This document shows, piece by piece, positions 24,226 through 34,236 of a DNA stretch of 64,000 nucleotides. The stretch comes from Saussurea involucrata (lineage: Eukaryota > Streptophyta > Magnoliopsida > Asterales > Asteraceae), in NCBI GenBank assembly GCA_033807775.1, contig CM066312.1, forward strand, positions 27,067,696 through 27,131,695, given 5' to 3'. Every line of letters begins with the position of its first letter. The stretch's first letter is position 1. Below the pieces are notes generated by a model. It had not been told where the DNA came from. It was given only the letters and a program-made list of their open reading frames with translations, and ran no database searches. Made by a program: the position numbers and the translations under genes.

Positions 24226-25161
24226 GATTAAGGATTCTTAGGTACCCATTTGAAAATGGGTTCTGGAGGGTTAGGTTTAACACCTGACTGGGGAACCCGT
24301 TTTGAAATGGGTTTCCTTTTGGTCTTACGGGATTTGTGTTTAGGTTTAGAATTATAAACATGATAAGAACCAAACCAATCAGAGACATAACGATTATCAT
24401 CGAAATCATTCAATCCACAGGTAGAACAACATAAACAATCATGGGATAACTGAATCAACTGCTGAATTGAATAAAGTCTAATTGGAAAATTAACACTTTG
24501 TCCAACAAAATTATCCATATGATTCAAACCACAATCATTAATGTTATTCCTAGATTTAAAAGCAGAATTAAATGACTTCGACTCCGACTTGTTCTTGATA
24601 GATCCTTTGGCTACCTACTGGTGTTTGACTTGTTTGGCCCGACCAATTTTATCTGAAAAATCATTAACGGCATGGTCAGCAGAGTTTGAGTAGACAGAAT
24701 TTCTATCATTTGATCGACCGGTCTTTTGTCGCGGCTGTGAATGGTTTTGTGAAAGAGAATCAGTTTTAGAAACTTTGTTCACAGCCGGGGTCTTGAGTTT
24801 AGAAGAACTCTCACCTTTAAGAAATTTGACCGGACGATTTACCGCTTTAGAAAGAAAGTCGGTGTGATTCGAAAGTGGTTTGTCAAACTCAAACTTTGGA
24901 AACTCTTCATCTGAACTTGCATCGGAATTCATGTATGCAGAAAAATCAATATCAGGGACAGATGGACTGGGATTGGTTGAGGGAGGAGAGGAACACTTTG
25001 TGTATGTGTTTTTAGAAGAATCTGGTACGGAAGCTTTTAAAAAATCATTGTTTAGATCCTTTTTAACGCAATCAGCTTGAGACTCTTTACCTTTTCGTGA
25101 AGAACTTTTTCCAATAAAAGCTTTACACGAAGATGTATCGGACGAGTCTGAGGAAGGTTCG
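24226..25161 (-). pseudogene. Element A gag C-terminal region
   Basis: Degenerate coding sequence upstream of the protease, in pieces at 24615-24932 and 24228-24527 with stops between. It is Ser/Lys/Asn-rich with short acidic runs such as SDASSDEEFP. Cysteines occur as CLCCSTCG near 24430, but I see no standard CCHC knuckle. Assigned to gag by position. The upstream part is at 43643 across inserted element E. Confidence 0.7.
25157..25161. repeat. Target-site duplication GTTCG, left copy (element E)
   Basis: GTTCG precedes the TG at 25162. The same bases at 43638-43642 follow the final CA at 43637. Confidence 0.93.
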
Positions 25162-25918
25162 TGTTAGCTCTAACTTCTGTTCTAAGAAGTATTGAAAAAT
25201 AGGCTAAGTGAAGATCACCGACAGAGCCTCTGTCGGGCACCAAGAGCACAGAATATACGAGAAACCTTCACTTAGATCATTCACCTAAAGACTTTCAGAG
25301 GACAAGGCCACAGAGCATCTGTCACCCTTGACAGAGCCTCTGTGGTATGAAGACAGAAACTTAAAGAATACTTGAATTCCAAGACAAAGACTAGTGTGCC
25401 TCTCACGTGCCTCTGTTGTACGAAGATTCTGAAGATCATTCGTACAAGGCGTGCCCTGCCACTTTCCACGTGTCATCCTCTTAAGGGCCGCAACTTTTGC
25501 AGATGGCGGCGCACTAACTTGTCGTGTTCCAGGAACTATCCCACGATGTTGTCTTTGGTACCTTAGTACTTCCTGTCTACTACCTGTCCCCTGTAAAGTA
25601 GTATAAATAGAAGGTCTCTTCCAGACCTATTCTTGTAACTCTTGCACTACACACACACACACCATATTGGAGAGTTGTTCATTATATCACACACTTAAAG
25701 GTGTTCTTGGTGTAACTTGAAGAATCAATTGAAGATGAATCATTAAACTAAACTCGTGTTTTATTATTGTTTCACTTGCTTGATTCTGTGTGTGTTATCT
25801 ACCGTATTTATTTCTCTTTAGTTCTATTAAACGCTTCCGCATATAAATCTGTTTGAACTATCAAGATATATATATATATATATATATATCATTGTTGAGT
25901 CTTAATGTGGGATCAACA
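25162..25918 (+). repeat. Element E 5' LTR
   Basis: TGTTAGC to GGATCAACA, matching 30989-31463 plus 43325-43637. It holds a G-box CACGTG at 25467-25472, a TATA box TATAAATA at 25602-25609, copies of ACAGAGCCTCTGT (near 25222 and 25330) and a TA microsatellite near 25866-25889 that is longer in the other LTR. Confidence 0.92.
25602..25609 (+). promoter_or_regulatory. TATA box of element E LTR
   Basis: TATAAATA with a G-box CACGTG 135 bases upstream; both recur in the second LTR (near 31428 and 31297). The likely start of element transcription, judging only from position. Confidence 0.6.
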
Positions 25919-25920
25919 AT

Positions 25921-25933
25921 TGGTATCAGAGCC
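25921..25933 (+). other. Element E primer-binding site
   Basis: TGGTATCAGAGCC, a perfect initiator-Met tRNA type site two bases after the LTR. Confidence 0.9.
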
Positions 25934-27705
25934 GATTGACGAAACGTTTCTTCAAAATCGGTCATCTATGGCAACAATAGAAGTTATTAGATGATTTATT
26001 TGTTGTTTTGGTGCTTAGATTGATTCAATCACATGAGCCTAAACACAAATATCACTCTAATGGTTTATTTTCTGTTTTTGTGCTTATTGGAAACCCATTT
26101 CTTCATTTAGATGAGATTTGGATGATCTTTCATAGAAAACTTTGTTGTTTCTTCACAAAATCTGATTCTGCACACCACATGTTTGATGAAATGCCTAAGT
26201 GAAAATTTGGTTCTATTTGGATCAAATTTGATCAGATTTAATACATGTGTGTGTGTTTTGATTCTTTCTCATTCATTGGTCTAATATTTGATAGCACTAA
26301 CTAGATGGTTGATCTATGATCTCATCCTTGTGTGTGCTTAAGTCCATAGCATTGTTTTGGCATCTTGGTAGTAAGGTTGTTGATCTTTGATCTGACCTTT
26401 ATTTAAATCCAAGATTGGACTCTTTCTTACTCAGATTTTGTTTGTCTTCCACTGCTCATAATCATTTAAATGAAAACAAATTCATTTGGGTCTTGGAAAA
26501 TGTTGTTTGAGAAAGATTTGGTACTGATTTATATGTTCAAAGACAGATCTGAAACGAGTTTTAGATCTTTGATTTCTTAAATTCAACTTTCTGAATTGAT
26601 CAATTAGAAACTTGACTTTTTGAAATCTTTGTTCTAAGAATATTACGGAGATCGTCTTATTCTTCTTTATCAAATCGGTTTTGAGAGCATTTGATTTGAT
26701 TAAAAAGTTCACAGTGAACTATGAGCTTCAAGAAGTTGTTCATGAGGTAACAAGATTAGAGAATTAGTTGTTTACTCATTCTCAAGATGATGATAATTAC
26801 AGAAGAAATCTGTTGTTGGGTGTTAAAATAGTTTGATTAAGGTGCCGTAACATAAATTCATTTCTGTCATAACAAATTATTAATGGTGTTGTCACATTCT
26901 CGAAGCTGTCAAAATAGAAAGCAAGCTGTAGGGAGTTGTTTGTGCTATCAAACAGCTGTTGTCCAAAACAGAAAACAACTTAATCAAGCTGCTGTAATAG
27001 AAAATAGTTGTTGTTTGCTGTAAAAAAAAGGTGTTGTTTGCTGTCAAAAAAAAGTTTTTGTTTGCTGTCAAAAAGTTAAGCTGTTAGTGTTGTTTGGAAC
27101 TTAATGTTGCTGTCAAAGTTTGCTGTCAAACAGAAATTTGAGTGATGATTCAAACAAAACAGCAACCTGTCGCAAAAAGCTGCTGTCCAAATTAAGCTTT
27201 TGATAACAACATCAGAGTTAGAGAGACCCAGAAGTTGTAAGGCCATCCAGAGTCATCAAAACCTACAGAGTTCAACTTCGATTTATGCAGAGCTTATGAA
27301 CACAGAAGGTCATGGGTCAAGTGCAGAAGTCATCTTATCACATGTAAGAAAGCAGAAGAATTTGTGGTATAGCAGAAGCAGATCATTAAGCCTAAGCGTT
27401 CAGAGTTTGATTGTTCGTGTGTTCCTTCGATGCCGAGCATTTTTATGGACAATCAAAATGGACTGATGTAATCTGTGAAATCGGCAGATTATCCAAAAGG
27501 ATCCGTCGATAGTATTCAAGTCAATCCAGAGCTGGTTGTTGTTGATAATGTTCATGGAGATTTCAAACTTCAGCAGCAGCAGATACCATTCAATTTGTGC
27601 ACCAAATTATACAAGGTTTTATCAAATGCTTGCTGTCATGTTCAACAGAAGTTGTCCAAAAGTTCGGTTCAGAAGCCGTTTTTCCATAGCCTCTATACAA
27701 AGCTA
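25934..27705. other. Element E interior, non-coding, with TGCTGTCAAA-type repeats
   Basis: A short ATG frame at 25969 closes after eight codons where gag would begin. The stretch 26885-27195 is a degenerate array of GTTGTTTGCTGTCAAAA-like units. No supported gene. Confidence 0.55.
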
Positions 27706-29245
27706 ATACACAGAGCCTCTGTAAGTTGTTCCAGAGCCTTTGTGCTCGATTCAGAAGTTCACGCAGAAGCTGCTATCTGCAGAGACTCTGTGAGACTGTG
27801 CAGAGCTTCTGCGATCAGAAGCATATTGTCCTGAAAGTTCAGAAGTTGAATATGCAGATTCGAACAGAGTTGTCCATCCAAAATTTTTAAGTGCATAGCT
27901 GCTTAGACCTGTGTGTATTATGTGCAGACCTGCAAAGTCCAGATGATACAAAGCTTTGTGCAGATACCGATTCAGAATTCAGAAATATGGACAGAGTTCG
28001 AGAATTTGCTGCTGTTTAAATTCATAATAAGTTGCTGTTTGTTTCTGCTGATTCCAGAAAGCTAATGTCGCTGCTGGCTTATTGCTGTTAAACAGAAACA
28101 ACTTATTCAAACAACAATTTGCTGTTGTTTGAAACCTGATGTTGAAGAGCTACTGTTTGTGTGCAGATACAGAAGTTCTATTTAGAAACAATAGTCAATC
28201 AGACTGCGTTGAGCTTGGTCACAAAGAAGTACAGTCCAGACTTCCCATATGTGCAGAACCTCTGTAAGCCTTCACAGAGCCTCTGTAGGGCTTCACAGAA
28301 CCTTTGTGGTGATGTTATGTCGACTGTCGAGAAGTAATGCAGAAGTTGATCAAAGGGTCAAATGTGGGCAGATTTCACCAGAACATTAAAGATATTAACC
28401 ACAGAGGCTTCCGTTTTTCTTTGCAGAGCCTCTGTAGGCTGTTAAGAAGCTGGATAAGCCAAGGCACATGTTACAAGTGCAAACCTATAAAAAGTTCAAT
28501 CAGATTGCTCTTGTCCATTCCTATTTTGTGTAGAAGATGATAGACCCGAATTCCAACCAAGTTCAGTCAAGAGAAAAGTGAGCTTAACTACAGAACTTGA
28601 TCAGAGGCAGCCGTATACAGAAGATGTGTAGATGCGCAAAAGTTGTTATGTGCAGAAGCATGCGTAGAGGCTGTAACAACTTCTTTGACTATCCAGAAGA
28701 TGTCAAAGGCCATATCAGATGTTAAAGAAGCTTAATCAGAGGCAATGCAGAGAGGTTCCGAGGCTTCAGAACATTTTGATTTCCATACTGCAGAGGCTGC
28801 ACACAGAGCCTCTGTGAGACTGTGCAGAGCCTCTGTGATCAGAAGTGCTATCCAGCAGAGTTTAATCATTAAGCTACTGATGTTTAAGGTTGTCCAGAGC
28901 CTCTATGGCTTTTCAAGCTTCGATTTGGATGTGTCCAAAAGAAGTGTGCAGCAGATTAAGCAGCTGTCCAGCAGAGCTTAGTCATTAAGTTGTTGATGTT
29001 TAAGGCTTTTCAGAGCCTTTGTAGGCTATTCAGAAGATGCAGAGGGTCAAATTTGAAGAAGATGTTCTATAAACAGCTGATTAGAATGAGAAGAAGTAGA
29101 AAAGGTGTGTAGTGCCTCCGTCAGCTCTTAGGTTGTCCAAAGCACATAGAGGCTTGGAGTGAACCAAATCAGATCAGATCATAGAGCCTCTGTGAGACTG
29201 ACCAGAGGCTCTGTACTGATGTGCAGAGCCTCTGTGAGAAATAAG
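27706..29245 (+). repeat. Interspersed palindromic 13-mer array (ACAGAGCCTCTGT) in element E
   Basis: The word ACAGAG-C-CTCTGT, two 6-base inverted arms around one C, recurs exactly or with one or two changes around 27713, 27735, 27778, 27800, 28257, 28274, 28294, 28424, 28801, 28826, 28893, 29012, 29186, 29206 and 29226. Some copies are followed by GAGACTG and then another copy. Copies also occur in both LTRs. Spacing is irregular, so this is not a simple tandem repeat or a CRISPR array. Confidence 0.85.
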
Positions 29246-29994
29246 CCAAAAGCCCGAAGCCCGAAATTTTCAGATTTTTCTGACAGCTTTGCGCTGTTTC
29301 AGAAACACGTGCACAACTTTCTACTCGGTGCTCCAAATTATACGGATCCAGTTGAGTTGGAAAGATAACTCACAGATGTACGACTTTGAAATTTTTAGTT
29401 TTCTCAAATTCCTTGATCTGATATGCCAGAAACAGCTCCAAAGTCTGCATAAAGGTACTAGACCGAAAGCATTGCATTTCACTCGTGCTCTTTCCGCTTT
29501 CAAGAACGGTGTTCTCTCGACGGTTCTTCACGGTTTCATGCTGCTATTGTGACATATTGATTGTCACTCACTCCTCTGTTATTCATGTTTAAATCTCGGT
29601 GTTGAATGCTTACTCAACGGGATCTTAAGGGTCAAATTTTCTGTTTTGACGACCGTTCTGCGCAGCTGTGGGAAAACTTGCACAACTCACTCGTTTTTCA
29701 TCCAAAATAGATGAATTATAGCTCATTGGAAAGATAAGAGGCTGGAGTTAAATATCCATGCTTTATGTTTTCTGTCACAAAGGCTCCTTGATGGTTCAAA
29801 ACAGCGATGAAGTTGAGTCATGAAAGCTGGACAAAATGGGGTTAATTGTCTCGGTCTTTCAAGAATATGAGCCTACATTTGAGGGGGAGCTCGTGATGCT
29901 TTGAAGACTTGAAGAACGGAACGCAAAATTTTCTAAAGAAAGCAAGGGGGAGACTATAAGATGATGCTTTCTTTATAAAACATTAGGGGGAGAT
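29246..29994. other. Element E interior with three polypurine runs
   Basis: No gene seen. GAGGGGGAG (29879), AAGGGGGAG (29945) and TAGGGGGAG (29984) are polypurine-tract-like runs. The last abuts the LTR-like segment that follows. Confidence 0.5.
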
Positions 29995-30358
29995 TGTTAG
30001 ATTAAATTAGCCCCTAATTTAATGAATATTTTATAAAGAATTATTGTAATAGGGCTTTATAATTAGCTTATGGGCTTTTAGCTAGTTCTATGGGCTTAGC
30101 CCTTTTTAACTTGTAAAAGGACCCTTTATAAAACAATTTTAGGGTTCCATTTTTCATTAGGTCGTTTAGAAGAAACACACAAACACACACAGACTAGGTG
30201 TTTTCACATGAGAGTCAATTAAATTACAAGTGTGGTGTTCTTCCATTTTCCTCTCCATATCTTGAATCAAAGTTTAATAAGATGACTTATTTTATCATTG
30301 TTCTTCATGTTCATCTTATCTCTACTTTTATATATGGATTTACTTCTATTGTTTTCAC
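29995..30358 (+). repeat. LTR-like segment embedded in element E
   Basis: After TTAGGGGGAGAT comes TGTTAGATTAAATTAGCC, a second polypurine-LTR junction distinct from E's own. The segment resembles a copia LTR in composition and ends near a CA at 30357-30358. A 16-base direct repeat, TGTTTTCACATGAGAG, occurs near 30199 and 30350. I find no flanking 5-base duplication. It may be a trace of recombination between two element families. Confidence 0.45.
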
Positions 30359-30802
30359 ATGAGAGGCTTCGCCTTGGGATCTAGGACGGGCTTTGCTGCC
30401 AGAGGAATTCCGAAAGCCCAGTCTTCTTCTTCTGGCTTTGGAGTGAAGAAGATAAGTCTCCCACCTCCAGAAGACCAATGCCCCTCCTCTACTGACATCA
30501 AACCAAACACCATCATCTGCAGTCCAAAGGTCGGGTATGTCTTTCGTGATCCAACAGGAAAATTGAAGTTATTCTTGGAGGTAGACTACCAGAAGTATGC
30601 AATGAAGACTCTGCTCGAGTTCAGGTCCAATCTTTTGGAACACAGAGGATCTGAGTTCATGGATCTAAACTTCGCCAACAGACTGATTGAGGTAATTGAT
30701 TCGGTCATCAGCTTCAGAGACCTCTGCATCAACATGTTTCGTGAACTCAGAGATGGAGGACTCACAAGACCGATCAACGACTTCCCAAATGCGAGAGTCT
30801 GA
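30359..30802 (+). CDS. Unrecognised 147-residue protein in element E
   Basis: The only substantial open frame inside E, ending 186 bases before its 3' LTR. The N-terminal 40 residues are Gly/Ser/Phe-rich and basic. The rest (about 50-145) looks like a compact helical fold, with CSPKVGYVFRDPTGKLKLF and then RELRDGGLTRPINDF. No transmembrane segment, zinc knuckle or catalytic motif is visible. The ATG overlaps the 3' edge of the LTR-like segment, so the frame may be the tail of a longer lost gene. Copia elements can carry extra genes after pol, and this may be such a remnant. I do not recognise the family. Confidence 0.4.
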   Translation: MRGFALGSRTGFAARGIPKAQSSSSGFGVKKISLPPPEDQCPSSTDIKPNTIICSPKVGYVFRDPTGKLKLFLEVDYQKYAMKTLLEFRSNLLEHRGSEFMDLNFANRLIEVIDSVISFRDLCINMFRELRDGGLTRPINDFPNARV

Positions 30803-30978
30803 CCTCTGCAACCATCTTATGTTTTGATTAATTTTCATGCTCTGTAATTTAAATCATCTGTAAATGCCTTTGCATAATAGTGAATAAAAGCTAATTTCTT
30901 TCGAGGTCAAATGTTTTACCTCTTGTTGTTCTTAGCCTAGAAACCATGCAAGTTTCAAATTTTTATTTTTCAATACTT

Positions 30979-30988
30979 AGGGGGAGAT
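30979..30988 (+). other. Element E polypurine tract
   Basis: AGGGGGAGAT directly before the TG of the 3' LTR at 30989. Confidence 0.75.
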
Positions 30989-31463
30989 TGTTAGTTCCAA
31001 CTTCTGTTCTAAGAAGTATTGAAAAATAGGCTAAGTGAAGATCACCGACAGAGCCTCTGCCGGACACCAAGAGCATAAAATATACGAGTAACCTTCACTT
31101 GGATCATTCACCTGAAGACTTTCAGAGGACAAGGCCACAGAGCCTCAGTCACCCTTGACAGAGCCTCTGTGGTATGAAGATAGAAACTTAAAGAATACTT
31201 GAAGTCCAAGACAAAGACAAGCGTGCCTCTCACGTGCCTCTGATGTACGAAGATTCTGAATATCATTTGTACAAGGCGTGCCCTGCCACTTTCCACGTGT
31301 CATCCTCTTAAGGGCCGCAGCTTTTGCAGTTGGCGGCGCACTAACTCGTCGTGTACCAGGATCTGTCCCACGATGTTGTCTTTTGTACCTTAGTACTTCC
31401 TGTCTACTACTTGTCCCCTGTAAAGTAGTATAAAAAGAAGGTCTCTTCCAGACCTATTTTTGT

Positions 31464-32437
31464 TGTTGATCCAAACCCTCAGTGATTTGATAATGACCAT
31501 CTCTAATATACTTAGTGAAAGTTGTAAGTAAACAATATATATCAGAGTTTCATTATCGCTGATAAGTACTAAGATCTTCCAGTACCACTGATAGGAACTC
31601 TCGCTCTTTAGATTAAACATTCAGCGAAACTGTTCACCATAATATTCTGAGTCTGTTCAGTACTTATGGTGATCGCTGATAAATTAGTTGTTTACTTATG
31701 ATCCCTGAAGACAAGATCCACGTCAACATAGGTTCTACGCTGAAGTCGAAGATCAAGCTCAAGAACCAGCGACAAGTCTCCTAATGAACTGATGCGGATC
31801 AGCGAAGACTCAGATTTGTCCACTCAACGTGAAGTATCAAGTACAGGACTTTGGCTATCGATGAATTCTATCATTCGCTGATATAAAATGACAGATCGTT
31901 GAATCAACGAAAAGCTGATCATGAAGTCCTACGTACAAAATACTTTTGTCTTTACCACCCTTGCACGATTCCGTACGATATGTCAGAAAAGAACCTCCCT
32001 ATTGTCTGAATTCGTACAACCACTCTGATACTACATTGTTCAACATGCGGCTACTTAGGTTGTCAACAAAGGTCAATGACATGCAACCAATCAGCTGCTT
32101 CCACGTGTAAAGTGTAAACTGCAATGCATTAAATGCATGCAGTATATAAGAAGATGAACTCACTTCATTTTGAAGTAACTTGCTAACTCTGGACAAGTTC
32201 ATCCTTCTTATCTTGAGATAGGTTATTATTAGTAATTTCCTTCTCCTTCTTAGTGCAAGAAACTTAGTGTTCCAACTTGTTTAGATTTAGGATTTATCCT
32301 TAATCTTGTTTCCGCAACAAGCTGTAAATTGTTAATGATTTATCAATAAACAATTTAGAAAAGTAAAATCTGTGTGTTTGTATTCAACCCCCCCCCCCCC
32401 CCCTTCTACAAACTTGTATAGCCCTTTGGCACCAACA
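31464..32437 (+). repeat. Element F 5' LTR
   Basis: TGTTGATCC to CACCAACA, 974 bases. Carries G-box CACGTG at 32102-32107, TATATAA at 32143-32149 and a 16-base C run near 32388-32403. Compared with the 3' LTR it has about 110 extra bases near 31540-31665, so the 3' copy has a deletion. Confidence 0.92.
32143..32149 (+). promoter_or_regulatory. TATA box of element F LTR
   Basis: TATATAAG about 40 bases downstream of the G-box CACGTG (32102). Conserved in the 3' LTR (near 43023) and in element H's LTR on the opposite strand (near 53134). Confidence 0.6.
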
Positions 32438-32439
32438 AG

Positions 32440-32451
32440 TGGTATCATAGC
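32440..32451 (+). other. Element F primer-binding site
   Basis: TGGTATCATAGC two bases after the LTR, one base different from the initiator-Met type. Confidence 0.85.
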
Positions 32452-32520
32452 GGATTTGTTTAATCTCATAAACAAGATCTAATCTATACTAAGATTTCTC
32501 TTCCTTGCTATTTCTGAAAA

Positions 32521-33555
32521 ATGACTACTAACACAAACACAAATTATATCGACAATGGTTCTCTTGCAAAACCCCCTAGATTCTCCAGAGATAACTTTAA
32601 TCTACGGAAAAATAGGATGACTCTCTTCTTAGAAGGTGTAGACCCTACTATGCCTTATTATCTTGAAAACGGCCCATTTATTCCTGTAAGAATTGATGCC
32701 GCTGTACCTGCCGCTGAAAATAGACCTGCTATTCCAGAAAGGCTGGAACCCAAAGAAGTTCATACGTGGACTGACGAAGATAAGAAGAAAGTGGCTATCG
32801 ACACAAAAGCTAGATCCATACTATCCATGGCTCTTCCTGACGAAGTCTACCATTCCGTCATGAACCTGAAATCCTCAAAAGCCATGTGGGACACAATATG
32901 TGTTCTGTATGAAGGTACTGCTGAAGTCCAGGACTCTCGAAAGATCAACCTGGTAAGACAGTATGAAAGTTTCATTTGTGGTAAGAATGAGACTCTCTCT
33001 GAAGTTCACCAACGTTTTAATTGCTTAATAATAGATCTGAAAACTGTTGGTAAGGAATATTCTAACTTTGAAGTGCTGACAAAGTTTCTAAAATGTTTAC
33101 CTGAAAGTTGGGACAGTTATTCTATGTGTCTCAAGTTGTTAAAAGATCTAAGATCAATGATCCTTGCTGCCTTATATGGCACGATGCTGAATCATGAGCA
33201 ATCAAGCCATCTTAAGAAGAATCTTATAAAAGATTCCAAAAGCACCCCTGTTGCTTTAATCTCAGAGGAACCTTCTACTCAGCGACCCTCGGTCACTATC
33301 ACTGAGTTAGAGAGTAACTCTGAAAGGTCATCAGATTCTGACTCTTCAGATGATGATGAATCTTTGGCTCTCCTAACTAAAAAGTTCAGGAGATTCGCCA
33401 AAAAGAAAATGTTCAGAAAGAACACACCTCTTTCAATAACTGATAAGCCAAGGTCATCAGCTACTGTTGATAAGGCTATTGCTACTTGTTTTAACTGCGA
33501 AAAAATTGGACATTTCGCTAACGAGTGCAGGTCTAAGAAAGTATCGAGAAACTAA
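32521..33555 (+). pseudogene. Element F gag
   Basis: A 344-codon frame from ATG 32521, the capsid/nucleocapsid protein of a copia element. The N-terminal gag domain includes PPRFSRDNFNLRKNRMTLFL, a middle region has copia gag helices (AMWDTICVLYEGTAEVQDSRK), an acidic Ser-rich linker follows, and a CCHC zinc knuckle CFNCEKIGHFANEC lies at residues 323-336. A TAA at 33553 ends it, but the same frame continues into the protease, so the stop is probably a mutation in what was one polyprotein. Confidence 0.88.
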
Positions 33556-34236
33556 ACGTTTCCCAAGAAATCCTTTATTCCCAGGAATAAAGATAACAAA
33601 TATTCTAAGCTGAAGGAAAAATATGCAAAGCTGAAAAGCTTCAATAAGAAAGGCAAAGGCCTGATGGTTTACGATTGGGCTGCTTCTGAAGAAGAAGAAT
33701 CATCATCTGATTCTGAGGATGAAGAAGCAAATCTTTGTCTTATGGCAAAGATTGAAGATGAGGAAGAAAGTTCAGACATTCCCTCTACTTCAACATCTGC
33801 AATTCAGGTTCAGAAGGGTATCTGGTATCTCGATAGCGGATGCTCTAGACACATGACTGGAAAGTAAAGCCTGCTCGCTGAATACAAGGAAGAGAAGGGT
33901 CCCTCTGTGACTTTCGGTGGAAATAGAAAAGGACATACCCGAGGGTTTGGTGTACTCTCAAATGGTACAACCACCTTCAGAAGAGTCGCATATGTTGAAG
34001 GGCTGAAGCATAATCTTCTAAGCATCAGTCAACTTTGCGACAAGGATAACAAAGTAATCTTTACTAAGGTATCCTGCTTTGTCACTGACAAAAAGGAGAA
34101 GATAGCTCTCAGCGGTTATCGTTTGGAAAATGTTTATGTAATAAACATGGACTCAACAACCACTGAGAACTCCTGTTTCTTCTCAAAAGCCTCATCTGAT
34201 GTCAACTGCTATGGCATAAGAGGCTCTCTCATCTGA
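33556..34236 (+). pseudogene. Element F protease and GAG-pre-integrase
   Basis: Same frame as gag. WYLDSGCSRHMTGK with the catalytic Asp-Ser-Gly lies at about 33820-33862 and is cut by TAA at 33865. Then FRRVAYVEGLKHNLLSISQL and LCDKDNKVIF, the usual copia block before integrase. A frameshift near 34205 ends this frame inside the conserved LWHKRLSHLNF region, which continues in the next frame. Confidence 0.88.

Noticed and set aside
27706..29245. CRISPR-like array
   Set aside because: Repeats are short, irregularly spaced and vary; the setting is a plant retrotransposon.
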